Source: JAHECQ01 sp047638695 (lineage in GTDB: Bacteria > Actinomycetota > Acidimicrobiia > Acidimicrobiales > SZUA-35). Taken from it: DNA of 64,000 bases. How positions within the stretch are numbered: the first letter of the stretch is position 1; each line of letters starts with the position of its first letter. Made by a program: the position numbers and the translations under genes. The stretch is from the NCBI GenBank assembly GCA_047638695.1, contig JBLINY010000015.1, forward strand, positions 1 through 64,000, in the 5' to 3' direction. The notes under the pieces were generated by a model that was given only the letters and a program-made list of their open reading frames with translations, had not been told where the DNA came from and did no database searches. Below, piece after piece: positions 1 to 8,559 of this stretch.

Positions 1-2
1 GC

Positions 3-233
3 TGGTTCGGGGTATCTCAGTTGGGCGGACTCCTCGGATTGCTCTACACAGGCCTCGGCATCGGAGCATTGGCCGGGCCTGCTGTCAGCGGCTTCATCAT
101 CGATAGCGCTGGGTATCGACCCGCCATAGCGGCGACACTGGTCACTTCGATTGGGGCGACGGTCATCACCCTTCTACCACTTGGCCCAACAGCAGACAGC
201 TCGACTATTGCCACTGCACTCGAGCAACCGTGA
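3..233 (+). CDS. MFS transporter, C-terminal end (partial)
   Basis: The 5' part lies outside the window; only about 76 C-terminal residues are visible in an open frame from base 3 to a TGA. They form two hydrophobic segments, with a Gly-rich stretch (YTGLGIGALAGPAVSGFI) typical of the last transmembrane helices of major facilitator permeases. The same region of the full MFS gene at 42158 reads YTSAGVGGLIGPIAAGVLLD, so the two look like paralogues of one monocarboxylate/oxalate-type family. Substrate unknown. The 3' end overlaps the convergent gene by 29 bases. Confidence 0.75.
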   Translation, partial: WFGVSQLGGLLGLLYTGLGIGALAGPAVSGFIIDSAGYRPAIAATLVTSIGATVITLLPLGPTADSSTIATALEQP

Positions 234-1539
234 GGGTGCTGCAATAGAAGACGTCTCGGCTTCCGCCTGCAGTCAAAAACATGCCGTTGGCGACGCGTGA
301 ACCAGTGGCCACTCGGTCAACCAGCTCACCCGAGACAACATCGACGACCACGAGGTCATCGCTTCCATCTGCAGTGAAGTCGTTGATCACCAGCTCTCCC
401 GACTCAGGGAATGCAACCGGCTGCATGCTGGCCCGCACGTCGAGATGCCAGGCGACCTCAAGTCCACCCTCTGCTGTTGAGATGCCCGCCAGCCCTCCGT
501 TAATACTGTCCCAGGCGATCGCCATCTGCTGTTCTGGCAAATACATCGGTGGAGCGATAATGCCGCCGCCCGGGGTCCCGAACGGTTCGATGGCCACAAC
601 GTCGCCGGGGTCGTCAAGCGATATCCGCAGAAGGCGCTGCGCTCCATCCCAGGGAGCGGGCAGACGCCACGACAGATCTCGGCCCGGAGGGGTAGCGAAT
701 CGGCCGTTCGGCTCGGTGGTATGGATGCGCCGCACCGACGAGATGTCGCCACAATCCATAATCCATAAGTAGCCGTCAGAAAGGCAGGCGTCCCATGACA
801 GGCCGTAGCGATCCTCGGCCTTGCGGTAGCGCGACTTCCAACCGTCCACCTGGAGGGTCTCACCGGCGACCGCTACACGCCAAAGATGCTCCGTGCCTGG
901 TACGTAAACGTATTCCTCGCCATCGACAACGTCAGCTGCGATTCGCCCCATCGAGCCCTCGGGTAATACCAAGGGCTCGCCGACGAGCTCGAGGGTGTCC
1001 GGATCGAGACGGGTGAGGGTGGTGCCGCCCTGGCCAACAAGTCGAAGGTCCTTGGTGATGAGCGTTCCGTCGCTCAGCGCCAACAGGCCATTGTGTGAGC
1101 GATCGGAAGGGAGCTGGCGCTCGGCGGTGATCGAGAGGTCATGGGGGTCGAGTCGGTGAAGGTAACTGCCGTTCACCGACATGATCGAGCCGTTGCTGTG
1201 GGCCAAGATTGCACCGCACCACACATGCTCACCGCACGGCAGTTCGGGGGACGCTGCCAGCGTCTCGAGCGTCTCGGGGTCGATGCGCTCGACCCAGCCG
1301 TGTGGGGGAGGGCCCGAGAAAGCGGCCATTGTCCCGCCCACGTACCACTGGCCGGGATCTCGCTCGATCACCATCACATGCCACTTGTCATCATGACGGG
1401 TGATGGTCCGGGCTGTGCCTGCAGCGGCGTCCAACCGCCCCAGGCCTGACTTCTGACGGCGGTTACCTCCGCACTCGACGGGCCAGGCCGACGGCCAGTA
1501 GCCCGCGTGTTGCTCATTTCTGTCCAGACCTGTGATCAC
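205..1539 (-). CDS. Hypothetical protein with beta-propeller-like repeats
   Basis: This 444-aa protein has no family I can name. It contains a repeated blade-like motif of the type R(I/L)DPxxLE/S (VERIDPETLE, LHRLDPHDLS, LTRLDPDTLE), each followed by a short beta-rich segment, as in propeller proteins of the SMP-30/quinoprotein fold. No signal peptide or membrane helix is visible. The start is uncertain: the GTG at 1539 gives the longest form, and the first internal ATG would remove about 55 residues. It converges on the MFS gene and diverges from the selenoprotein module, 36 bases from its first start codon. Confidence 0.6.
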   Translation of the reverse strand: MITGLDRNEQHAGYWPSAWPVECGGNRRQKSGLGRLDAAAGTARTITRHDDKWHVMVIERDPGQWYVGGTMAAFSGPPPHGWVERIDPETLETLAASPELPCGEHVWCGAILAHSNGSIMSVNGSYLHRLDPHDLSITAERQLPSDRSHNGLLALSDGTLITKDLRLVGQGGTTLTRLDPDTLELVGEPLVLPEGSMGRIAADVVDGEEYVYVPGTEHLWRVAVAGETLQVDGWKSRYRKAEDRYGLSWDACLSDGYLWIMDCGDISSVRRIHTTEPNGRFATPPGRDLSWRLPAPWDGAQRLLRISLDDPGDVVAIEPFGTPGGGIIAPPMYLPEQQMAIAWDSINGGLAGISTAEGGLEVAWHLDVRASMQPVAFPESGELVINDFTADGSDDLVVVDVVSGELVDRVATGSRVANGMFLTAGGSRDVFYCSTLTVARVQWQ

Positions 1540-1575
1540 TCGCCCATTGTCGCATCCGACAACTACGGTGAGCGG

Positions 1576-2628
1576 ATGGCTTCAGTGTTCGAACTCTCCT
1601 CGAAACGCTTTCAACTCGATGACGTCACAGCGACCCAGGAGTTCTTCCACAGCCGGGGTTGGACCGATGGTCTACCGGTTGTTCCACCCACCGCTGAGGC
1701 CGTGCAAGCCTGCCTGGAGTGGGCCGTGCTGTCGCCGTCCCACCTCATCGGCATCGAGCCGGTGCGACAGCGGGCGATCACGGCCGAGAAGGTGGCGATC
1801 AACGCGGTCATGGCCGGGTGCTTGCCGATGCACTTTCCGGTAGTCGTCACCGCCATCACGGCCATGCTCGAAGAGCCGTTTCTCGTACATGGGGCCACTG
1901 CGAGTACGGGCGGCTCGGCTGTCCTGGCGATCGTCAACGGTCCGATCCGAAACGAAATCGGTATGGACGGTACCTTCAACGCTCTCGGTTCGAGCGATCG
2001 AGCATCGACCTGCATCGGTCGGGCCCTTCGGCTGGTGCTCGGCAATCTGCTTGATGTGAAGCCGGGAGGAATCGATCGCTCGACCTTCGGGCATCCGGGC
2101 AAGATCAGTTTTTGTGTGGCCGAAGACGAAGAGAACTCGCCGTGGCCATCGTTGGCGGCCGAGCGCTTGGGTGACCCACACGTCTCAGCCGTGACCGTCA
2201 TGGCTGCAATGGCCCCTCGCCAGCTCATGAACGAGTGGACGACGCAACCGGAAGAAATTCTCGACACGTTCGTAGCCGAAATACAGGCCAACATGCGCCA
2301 CTATTCGCTCTGGCCCGGCAACTACGCCGTGATGTTGCCTCCCCAGCTCCGCGAGCACTTTGCGGCGGCTGGCTGGTCGAAGGGCGATATCCGCCAGTAC
2401 GTGTTCGACAACGCCCGAATCCACCGGCGCGAGTGGGCCGAGGTCGGCAAAACAGCTGCCGTCGGCCAGAAGGGCGACCGCGAATATGCCGCTCTGTCAG
2501 AACCAGACGACCTTCTCGTCATCGCAGCTGGTGGGCCAGCTGGCGGATTTGGCGCCGTAATCCCACCCTGGCTGGGGCACAAGAGCCGGGCCGTTACCGT
2601 GCCGGTCGGCGCCTGTGTCGACTGCTAG
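1576..2628 (+). CDS. Conserved hypothetical protein, partner of the UGSC selenoprotein
   Basis: A 350-aa soluble protein of a family I do not recognise by name. The ATG at 1576 is preferred because an upstream TTG extension adds 23 unconserved-looking residues that run into the divergent gene. Visible features are an N-terminal WTDGLPVVPPT motif near residue 30, Gly/Ala-rich central segments and a C-terminal tail ending GACVDC, a CxxC that could be redox active. It is the first gene of a plus-strand set: 56 bases separate it from the selenoprotein, which is followed after 5 bases by a CoA-transferase. That context suggests a job in CoA-thioester or thiol/selenol chemistry, but this is inference only. 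Confidence 0.75.
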   Translation: MASVFELSSKRFQLDDVTATQEFFHSRGWTDGLPVVPPTAEAVQACLEWAVLSPSHLIGIEPVRQRAITAEKVAINAVMAGCLPMHFPVVVTAITAMLEEPFLVHGATASTGGSAVLAIVNGPIRNEIGMDGTFNALGSSDRASTCIGRALRLVLGNLLDVKPGGIDRSTFGHPGKISFCVAEDEENSPWPSLAAERLGDPHVSAVTVMAAMAPRQLMNEWTTQPEEILDTFVAEIQANMRHYSLWPGNYAVMLPPQLREHFAAAGWSKGDIRQYVFDNARIHRREWAEVGKTAAVGQKGDREYAALSEPDDLLVIAAGGPAGGFGAVIPPWLGHKSRAVTVPVGACVDC

Positions 2629-2684
2629 GCCCCAGCGCGTACAACCGAAATCCGACCAACCATCGTTCTGAGAAGAGCCCTGAC

Positions 2685-3209
2685 ATGACATTCGAAGTTC
2701 TCGATCCAACCCACGGCACAGATGCGCAGCCCTTCGCCTTGGCCGAGCGACTCGATTCGCTCGAGGGTGCCGTCATTGGCATCGTCAGCAACGGCAAACA
2801 GGGCACCCGCCGGTTCTTCGACGCGCTCGCTAAGGAGCTGATCGAAAACTACGGCGTGGCCGATGTTGTGAAGGAAACGAAGAGCAACTACAGCGCTCCC
2901 GCCGATCCCGACATCATGGACCGAGCGAAACAGTGGAATGCCCTCGTTTCGGGCATCGGCGATTGAGGCAGCTGTTCGTCGTGCAGTTTGCACGACGCCG
3001 TATCGGGTGAACTTCTCGGCCTGCCTTCGGTTGGCATCATGACGACGATGTTCGTAAGTGCCGCCGAGTTGATGGGCCAGGTGCTCGGGGCCGATGGGTA
3101 TCCCTTCATCGTGGTCGATCACCCCATCAGTAGCGCTACGACCGAACAGCTTGAGGACCGAGCACGGCTTGCGGCCGCAGCCTGCGTTGAGCACCTGGTG
3201 AAAGCCTGA
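2685..3209 (+). CDS. UGSC-family selenoprotein (in-frame TGA = selenocysteine)
   Basis: Reading through the TGA at 2964-2966 gives a 174-aa protein with Sec at position 94 in the context GDUGSCSSCSLHDAV, the hallmark of the UGSC (seleno)protein family known from marine bacteria. Both sides stay in one frame: 93 codons from the ATG at 2685, then 80 codons to the TGA at 3207. The downstream half (GLPSVGIMTTMF, IVVDHPISS) continues the family domain and has no convincing start of its own. A hairpin immediately 3' of the TGA fits a bacterial SECIS element. Two Cys follow Sec (UGSCSSC), as in redox proteins. It lies 5 bases before a CoA-transferase. Function unknown; automated callers will truncate or split it. 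Confidence 0.88.
2977..2997 (+). promoter_or_regulatory. Putative bacterial SECIS element
   Basis: A perfect 9-bp stem (CGTCGTGCA / TGCACGACG) closes a GTT loop. The first loop base, G2986, lies 20 nt after the TGA at 2964-2966. A short apical loop with a G in its first two positions, roughly 16-37 nt beyond UGA, is what SelB-binding SECIS elements of bacteria show. The stem is also coding sequence, as expected. It supports selenocysteine insertion over termination. Confidence 0.75.
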
Positions 3210-3214
3210 CGTCG

Positions 3215-4444
3215 TTGCCTCCACCGCTTGAGGGCATTCGCGTTCTCGACCTAACCCAATACCTGGCCGGTCCGCACGCCACCATGCTGCTGGCCGGGAT
3301 GGGTGCTGAGGTCATTCGGATCGACAACCCGCACACCGGCGACGCTCTCTCGGGCGCCCCGTTCTTCTACGGCGCCGATGGCCTCTCACTGGTCAAGCGC
3401 GACGACTCCGATGTAGGCGTCGCCTTTTTGAAGCGGCTTCGAGGTAAGCGCTCGATCACGCTCGACCTAAAATCGGATGAAGGTCGCCAACTTCTCCTTC
3501 GTCTCGCCGAGGGCGCCGACGTTCTGGTTGAGAATTTTGCCGTTGGCGTTACGGAACGCCTCGGTATCGATTGGCCGACTCTGCAGGCCGTTAACCCGCG
3601 TCTGATCTACTGCGCCATCACGGGGTACGGCAGTACCGGGCCCGACCGGCACCGTCGCGGCTACGACCTGACGGCTCAAGCCATGTCGGGCCTCATGAGC
3701 GTGACCGGAAAGCCGGACGACCCTCCGACCAAAGCAGGCTCACCTCTCGCCGACACGGTCTCGGCCGGCTTCGGCTTCGCCGGAGTGCTCGGGGCGTTGT
3801 ACCAGCGTGAACGAACCGGCCTCGGTCAGTTCGTCGACGTTGCCATGACCGATGTGCTGTTCTCACTCGTATTCGATGACCCGCTCGAAAAGTTCGACGA
3901 GATCGGCATCGCTCAACGGCCGGGTAACCGGGTGCCCCGGCTGTCGCCGTTCAACACCTATCGGACGAGCGATGGTTGGATGGTCATTTGCTGCGGCAAC
4001 GACGAGTGCTGGCGTCGTCTGTGTGGCGTACTCGGCCGTCTCGAACTCGCTGAACACCCCCAGTGGGGGGTGATGAGCTGGCGTATCGACAACAAGGACG
4101 AGGTCGACGCCATTGTGACCACATGGACCGAGATGCTCACCGCCGGCGAAGCCGTCGAGCGCGTTCTTGCCAGTGGTGTCGCCGCCAGCGCCGTGCACTC
4201 AATCGACGATGCTCTCGAGTGGCCTCACCTTCAAGAGCGAGACATGATCGAACCGGTCGAACATCCAACCCTTGGCGTGCTCGACGGGTTGAAAGCCGCT
4301 GGATTTCCTCTGAAGTTCAGTGGGGGCGAAACCGGCTATCGGCACGGGGCCGTTGTCACCGGAGCCGACACCCGTCGCATTCTGGGCGAGCTCGGACTGA
4401 GCGAAAGCGACCTCGATGACCTCGAGGCCCGCACCATCATCTAG
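3215..4444 (+). CDS. CaiB/BaiF (class III) CoA-transferase
   Basis: A 409-aa family III CoA-transferase that moves CoA between acyl acids. It begins with the usual LEGIRVLDLTQYLAGPHATM and AEVIRID segments. The GYGSTGPDRHRRGYD motif near residues 137-151 carries the presumed nucleophile Asp151, matching Asp169 of formyl-CoA transferase. Length is normal for the family. The TTG at 3215 is the only workable start and lies 5 bases after the selenoprotein stop, so the two are almost certainly co-transcribed. Substrate cannot be told from sequence. A second family member is at the right edge of the window. Confidence 0.9.
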   Translation: MPPPLEGIRVLDLTQYLAGPHATMLLAGMGAEVIRIDNPHTGDALSGAPFFYGADGLSLVKRDDSDVGVAFLKRLRGKRSITLDLKSDEGRQLLLRLAEGADVLVENFAVGVTERLGIDWPTLQAVNPRLIYCAITGYGSTGPDRHRRGYDLTAQAMSGLMSVTGKPDDPPTKAGSPLADTVSAGFGFAGVLGALYQRERTGLGQFVDVAMTDVLFSLVFDDPLEKFDEIGIAQRPGNRVPRLSPFNTYRTSDGWMVICCGNDECWRRLCGVLGRLELAEHPQWGVMSWRIDNKDEVDAIVTTWTEMLTAGEAVERVLASGVAASAVHSIDDALEWPHLQERDMIEPVEHPTLGVLDGLKAAGFPLKFSGGETGYRHGAVVTGADTRRILGELGLSESDLDDLEARTII

Positions 4445-4484
4445 AACCCCGCGCCAGTATCTAGACCCGGCGTGAACATCTAGA
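4439..4484. repeat. Three copies of ATCTAGA
   Basis: The heptamer ATCTAGA occurs at 4439-4445, 4459-4465 and 4478-4484, so starts are 20 and 19 bases apart. The first copy contains the stop codon of the CoA-transferase. The copies lie between the convergent CoA-transferase and boxB genes. Function unknown. Confidence 0.4.
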
Positions 4485-4515
4485 ACGAGGTCAGCCCAGT
4501 CACAGCGGCTACCCG

Positions 4516-5931
4516 CTAAAGGCGCACGTAGTCGTAGTCGACCGGGTTGGCGTTGATGCCACTGGCCGGTGCCGCGATCCAGCCGGCGATCTTGCCCGGT
4601 TCGTATTCGGCGACCATCAGGGACCCGACGTGAGATCGTTCGGCCTCAGTGGGCAGCCAGTTGTCGACGGCAGCGTCCCATGTCGGCTCGTCGATGACCT
4701 CACCGTCGGGCGTGAGGCGATGGTCACGGAAGACGCCGACAGCTCGGTTGAACCCGACATGAGGCAGCGTGAGTTCGGCTTCGATGCCGTGCTCGGTCAG
4801 TGTTCGGTTCCAGCGGCGCAGACCCTTGGCACAGTCCTCGACGTACTCCGAGCGAAGCTCGTGGTTCACCAGTGCCCGGGCGGTCATTGTCTGACTCATT
4901 ACTGCGCCATCAACCACGGTCAGGTAATCGTCTTCGTGACGGTCGAGCACATGGTCGTCCTCGTAGTCGCTTTCACCGAAACGGCCCTTTAGGCCGGCTG
5001 CGTAGTAGTTGGCGGCGTTGGTCGAGCGCTCCGAGCCGAAGAGATCGAGTGAGACCGAGAAGTGGAAGTTGATATAACGCTGCAACGTGTCGAGGTTGAT
5101 GCCACCGTGGCCCGTCACGTCGTCGGTCTGATGCTCATTCATGAGCTCGGCTGTGCGCTGGACCACCCGGCCGACACCGCTGGCGCCGACGAACATGTGG
5201 TGTGCTTCCTCTTTCAACATGAAGTCGCAGGTTCGGCTGAGCGGATCGAAGGCTGACTCCCGAAGGGCACCCAGTTGGTACTTGCCATCGCGATCGGTGA
5301 AGTACGTGAACATGAAAAAGCTGAGCCAATCGGGCGTCTGTTCGTTGAATGCTCCGAGGATGCGTGGCTGATCGGCATCACCCGAATGGCGTTCGAGCAT
5401 GCCGTCTGCCTCGTCCCGGCCGTCGCGTCCGAAATAGCGATGAAGGAGGTACACCATGGCCCACAGATGGCGACCCTCCTCGACGTTCACCTGGAAGAGA
5501 TTCCGAAGGTCATAGAGGCTGGGCGCCGTCTGTCCGAGGAATCTTTGTTGCTCGACCGATGCCGGCTCGGTGTCGCCTTGAACGACGATGAGCCGCCGCA
5601 GATCAGTGCGGAACTCTCCCGGGATCTCGTGCCAAACCGGCTGGCCCTTGAGGTCGCCGAAGCCAATGGTGCGCTCGGTGTCCTGCGGTGACAAGAAAAT
5701 GCCCCACCGATAGTCGGGCATGCGAACATGATCGAAGTGAGCCCACCCGTCGCGGCCTACGTCGACTGCGGTACGAAGGTAAACGGGATTGCCTTGAAAG
5801 CCCACCGGCCCCATGTCGTTCCACCAGTCGGCAAAACGGGGCTGCCAACTCTCGAGGGCACGCTGCAAGCGCCGGTCGTCAGAGAGATTGACGTTGTTCG
5901 GGATGCGCTCGCTGTAGTCGATGGTGCTCAA
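4516..5931 (-). CDS. boxB: Benzoyl-CoA 2,3-epoxidase oxygenase subunit BoxB
   Basis: A 471-aa di-iron oxygenase component of the aerobic benzoyl-CoA (box) pathway; with its reductase BoxA it makes 2,3-epoxybenzoyl-CoA from benzoyl-CoA, O2 and NADPH. The ferritin-like iron ligands are visible as EEGRH near residue 151 and KEEAHH near residue 241. Length matches BoxB proteins. The start is TTG at 5931 with a GGAG ribosome site 7-8 bases upstream. boxC lies upstream on the same strand, 79 bases away. No boxA is present in the window, so electrons must come from a reductase encoded elsewhere. Confidence 0.93.
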   Translation of the reverse strand: MSTIDYSERIPNNVNLSDDRRLQRALESWQPRFADWWNDMGPVGFQGNPVYLRTAVDVGRDGWAHFDHVRMPDYRWGIFLSPQDTERTIGFGDLKGQPVWHEIPGEFRTDLRRLIVVQGDTEPASVEQQRFLGQTAPSLYDLRNLFQVNVEEGRHLWAMVYLLHRYFGRDGRDEADGMLERHSGDADQPRILGAFNEQTPDWLSFFMFTYFTDRDGKYQLGALRESAFDPLSRTCDFMLKEEAHHMFVGASGVGRVVQRTAELMNEHQTDDVTGHGGINLDTLQRYINFHFSVSLDLFGSERSTNAANYYAAGLKGRFGESDYEDDHVLDRHEDDYLTVVDGAVMSQTMTARALVNHELRSEYVEDCAKGLRRWNRTLTEHGIEAELTLPHVGFNRAVGVFRDHRLTPDGEVIDEPTWDAAVDNWLPTEAERSHVGSLMVAEYEPGKIAGWIAAPASGINANPVDYDYVRL

Positions 5932-6010
5932 TTGGTGCTCCGGTCAGAGAAGAGGCGACAGAGATTGGAAAAAGGGGATTGGAGAGAGGGGCAGTGGGCT
6001 CGTGAGACGC

Positions 6011-7630
6011 CTACGTGCGGTCGGGGTCGTATTGCGGACGACTTCCGGTGCCATAGCGTCGCAGGGCACCGTCTGGTCCGCCGGCGTTCGGCCGGATAAA
6101 GATCCAGTTCTGCCAGGCCGAGAGTCGTGAGAAGATCTTGGTCGCCATCGTTTCTGGTCCGCAGAAGCGATGGTTGGCTTCCATGCCGGTGAGAGCATCG
6201 GGGGAAAAACTGGCTCGTTCCTCGATGGCCAACCGCAGCTCGTCTTCCCAGTCGAGGTCATCGGGGGTTGTGGTGACCAGCTCGAGTTCATTGGCCTCGG
6301 CGGCGACAAGGAACCTCCCGACCGACGCCTCGGCCCGATCAAACGCATCGTCCTGGCCCCAGAAGCGCGACCGAAGGCGCGAGAGGTCGTTGGCCATCGG
6401 CATCACACCCAGCGAGCACGGGCCAAGGGACAACGCGGCCGGTGGCAACGGCGATGCATCGTCTTCAAAGATGCCGTCGAGCATGAAACTGCGATCGGCG
6501 GCCAGTGCAAGCTCGGCCAGAATCCCGCTGAAGCACGACCCCGGATCGACGACGGCGAAGAGCGATCGAGCGGTGAGGTCTAGCCGCGACAACACACGTC
6601 GCCACAGCAGCGACGTCTCGCGCTCGGCATGGTTTGCCGGCTCGCTCAGGGCACGATCGTGGGCTGAAGCATCAGCGTGAGTACCGCGGGTTCCCAGTAT
6701 CAGCGTGCCGATGGAGGCTTCGTTGAAGCGGAGATGACACAGAACGTCGTCGAGCTCTCGAGCGGCAGCCAGCGGCCAACCAACGGCGGACGACGCCTCG
6801 ATCGTGATCGCCACACTTCGGGTTGAACGATCGATCTCGGCCGAAACGTACCGGTACCGAATCGAGTCGTGGTCACCCGACCGTTCGAGCGGCTCGAGCA
6901 CAACGGCTTCGTCATCGGCCGAGCGCTTTGATGTGGCGGCCAGGGCATGCGCCCGGGCCTCGACCACCTCGGCGAAGCCAGAGGGGGGAGCAAGCTCGTC
7001 GACCAGGCCCCACTGTTGCGCCTCGGCCCCCTGAACGCCTTCGGCCCTGGTGGCAAATACATCGGCGAGATCTCGCCTGACATGGCGCTTGTCGGTAACA
7101 CGCGTCAAGCCACCAGTGCCGGGCAAAACACCCAGCAGAGGCACCTCGGGCAGCGAAACGGCGCTGGCGCGATCGTCGACCAAGACGATGTGGTCGCACG
7201 CCAACGCGAGCTCGTAGCCGCCGCCCGAGCACGCACCCTGCACCGCTGCGAGGAAGCGAAGGCCGGAGTGGGCTGATGCGTCCTCCATCTCCAGCCGGGT
7301 TTCGTTTGTGAACTTGCAGAAGTTGACCTTGTGGCTGTGGTTGGCGGCGGCCAACATCCTGATGTTGGCTCCGGCGCAGAACGTACCCACGATGGCGCTG
7401 TCGAGTACGACACACCTCACCTCGGGGTGCTCGAACCGGAGCCGTCGAATGGCATCGGCCAGCTCGATGTCGACCCCGATGTCGTAGCTGTTGAGCTTCA
7501 ACTCGTAGTCACCAAGAGCACCGCCAGAGGGCTCAACCGCCATCGTGAGGGTGGCCAGCGGGGGAGCGACGACCAACTTCCAGTGCTGATAGCGGTCAGG
7601 CGTTCGCTCGAAGTCGAGCTTTCCAGACAT
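6011..7630 (-). CDS. boxC: 2,3-epoxybenzoyl-CoA dihydrolase BoxC
   Basis: A 539-aa crotonase-fold enzyme that opens the ring of 2,3-epoxybenzoyl-CoA with two waters, giving 3,4-dehydroadipyl-CoA semialdehyde and formate. It shows the two enoyl-CoA-hydratase-like halves of BoxC: a conserved N-terminal half with FCAGANIRML and CSGGGYELALACDH (oxyanion-hole loops, about residues 85-150) and a more diverged C-terminal half. The ending (WIFIRPNAGGPDGALRRYGTG) is typical of the family. It is first in a boxC-boxB pair and starts 26 bases from the divergent PaaX-type regulator, the likely controller. Confidence 0.93.
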   Translation of the reverse strand: MSGKLDFERTPDRYQHWKLVVAPPLATLTMAVEPSGGALGDYELKLNSYDIGVDIELADAIRRLRFEHPEVRCVVLDSAIVGTFCAGANIRMLAAANHSHKVNFCKFTNETRLEMEDASAHSGLRFLAAVQGACSGGGYELALACDHIVLVDDRASAVSLPEVPLLGVLPGTGGLTRVTDKRHVRRDLADVFATRAEGVQGAEAQQWGLVDELAPPSGFAEVVEARAHALAATSKRSADDEAVVLEPLERSGDHDSIRYRYVSAEIDRSTRSVAITIEASSAVGWPLAAARELDDVLCHLRFNEASIGTLILGTRGTHADASAHDRALSEPANHAERETSLLWRRVLSRLDLTARSLFAVVDPGSCFSGILAELALAADRSFMLDGIFEDDASPLPPAALSLGPCSLGVMPMANDLSRLRSRFWGQDDAFDRAEASVGRFLVAAEANELELVTTTPDDLDWEDELRLAIEERASFSPDALTGMEANHRFCGPETMATKIFSRLSAWQNWIFIRPNAGGPDGALRRYGTGSRPQYDPDRT

Positions 7631-7643
7631 CGCGGCAACCTAC

Positions 7644-7649
7644 TACGCT
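7644..7649 (+). promoter_or_regulatory. Putative -10 box of the paaX-like gene
   Basis: TACGCT lies 7 bases before the ATG at 7657. This is too close for a normal leader with a ribosome site, so it would give a leaderless mRNA. The whole boxC/paaX gap is only 26 bases, so the opposing promoters must overlap. Confidence 0.4.
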
Positions 7650-7656
7650 TCGCTCG

Positions 7657-8481
7657 ATGTCCGAAAGCGATCTGTGGAATAACTTGCATGGAGGGGGCTC
7701 GCGAGGCCTTCTGATCACCGTGCTCGGGGAATTCGTTCAGCCGAGTGGGGGCTCGGTCTGGACTCAAACGCTGGTTGACGTGCTCGGAGCGTTCGACATT
7801 CAGGAGAAGTCAGCCCGGCAAATGCTGTCGAGGCTCAACGCCAAAGGGTGGATAGAACCAACTCGGGTCGGCCGCAGAACCCGCTGGAGTCTGACTCCGT
7901 GGTCGACCAACTTGCTGGGAGATGGTGCCGGGCGCATCTACTCCTTCGGCCGACAGCAAACACGATGGGACGGACGTTGGTTGGTGCTCTTGGCCAGCGT
8001 CAGCGACCGGCATCGGGCGGCCCGCTATCGCCTCAGCACCGGCCTGGGGTGGGCCGGGTGCGGCAGCCTCGGACAGGGCGTCTGGCTTTCCCCGTGGAGC
8101 GATCGCGAGGGCGAAGTACGCAGACTCCTCGATTCTCTCGAGCTGGACCAGGTCACGCTTTTTCGAGCCGAACTGACCGACTGGGGCGACCCGGCCGCAC
8201 TGGCGGCGCGGGCGTGGGACCTCCCGGCATTGGCCGATCGGTACCGCAAATTCTTGGACATCCCGGGCAGCCCGGCCGACCCCATCACAGCACTCACCAG
8301 GCTGGTGCACGGCTGGCGAGCGTTTCCGATTCTCGACCCCGACCTACCCGACGAGCTTCTCCCAGCCGAGTTCCCCTCACGACGCGCGGCCGAACAGTTC
8401 GTCACTGAACGCCAACGCCTTTTGCCGACGGCGTGGCAGTGTTGGGAAACCCTCGAGGCCTCCTACGGTCCTGTTCCCTAA
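7657..8481 (+). CDS. PaaX-family transcriptional regulator of the box cluster
   Basis: A 274-aa regulator. The N-terminal winged-helix part (about residues 15-85, with SARQMLSRLNAKGWIEPTRVGRRTRW) matches PaaX, the phenylacetyl-CoA-responsive repressor. The central and C-terminal regions (RWLVLLASVSDRHRAARYRL, about 105-260) match its ligand-binding domains. It is divergent from boxC and just upstream of the benzoate-CoA ligase, so the likely ligand is benzoyl-CoA or a later CoA ester; that is inferred from position. No Shine-Dalgarno sequence is seen, but a TACGCT box lies 7 bases before the start. Confidence 0.85.
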   Translation: MSESDLWNNLHGGGSRGLLITVLGEFVQPSGGSVWTQTLVDVLGAFDIQEKSARQMLSRLNAKGWIEPTRVGRRTRWSLTPWSTNLLGDGAGRIYSFGRQQTRWDGRWLVLLASVSDRHRAARYRLSTGLGWAGCGSLGQGVWLSPWSDREGEVRRLLDSLELDQVTLFRAELTDWGDPAALAARAWDLPALADRYRKFLDIPGSPADPITALTRLVHGWRAFPILDPDLPDELLPAEFPSRRAAEQFVTERQRLLPTAWQCWETLEASYGPVP

Positions 8482-8559
8482 ACGCTCTGTTCTTCTCTCG
8501 CTCATGTTCTTCCCGCTCACCTTCCTCCTGATCTGCCTGATCCCGAAAGACTCCGCCTG

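Noticed and set aside
1611..2294. 227-codon minus-strand frame opposite the 350-aa gene
   Set aside because: Low-complexity Ser/Arg-rich antisense frame with no recognisable motif.
2235..2966. 243-codon frame ending at the selenocysteine TGA
   Set aside because: Its first 150 codons are an out-of-frame shadow of the 350-aa gene; only the part from 2685 is real.
2988..3209. Separate 73-codon TTG-start gene after the TGA
   Set aside because: It is the in-frame continuation of the selenoprotein; no ribosome site or promoter precedes it, and its start lies inside the hairpin.
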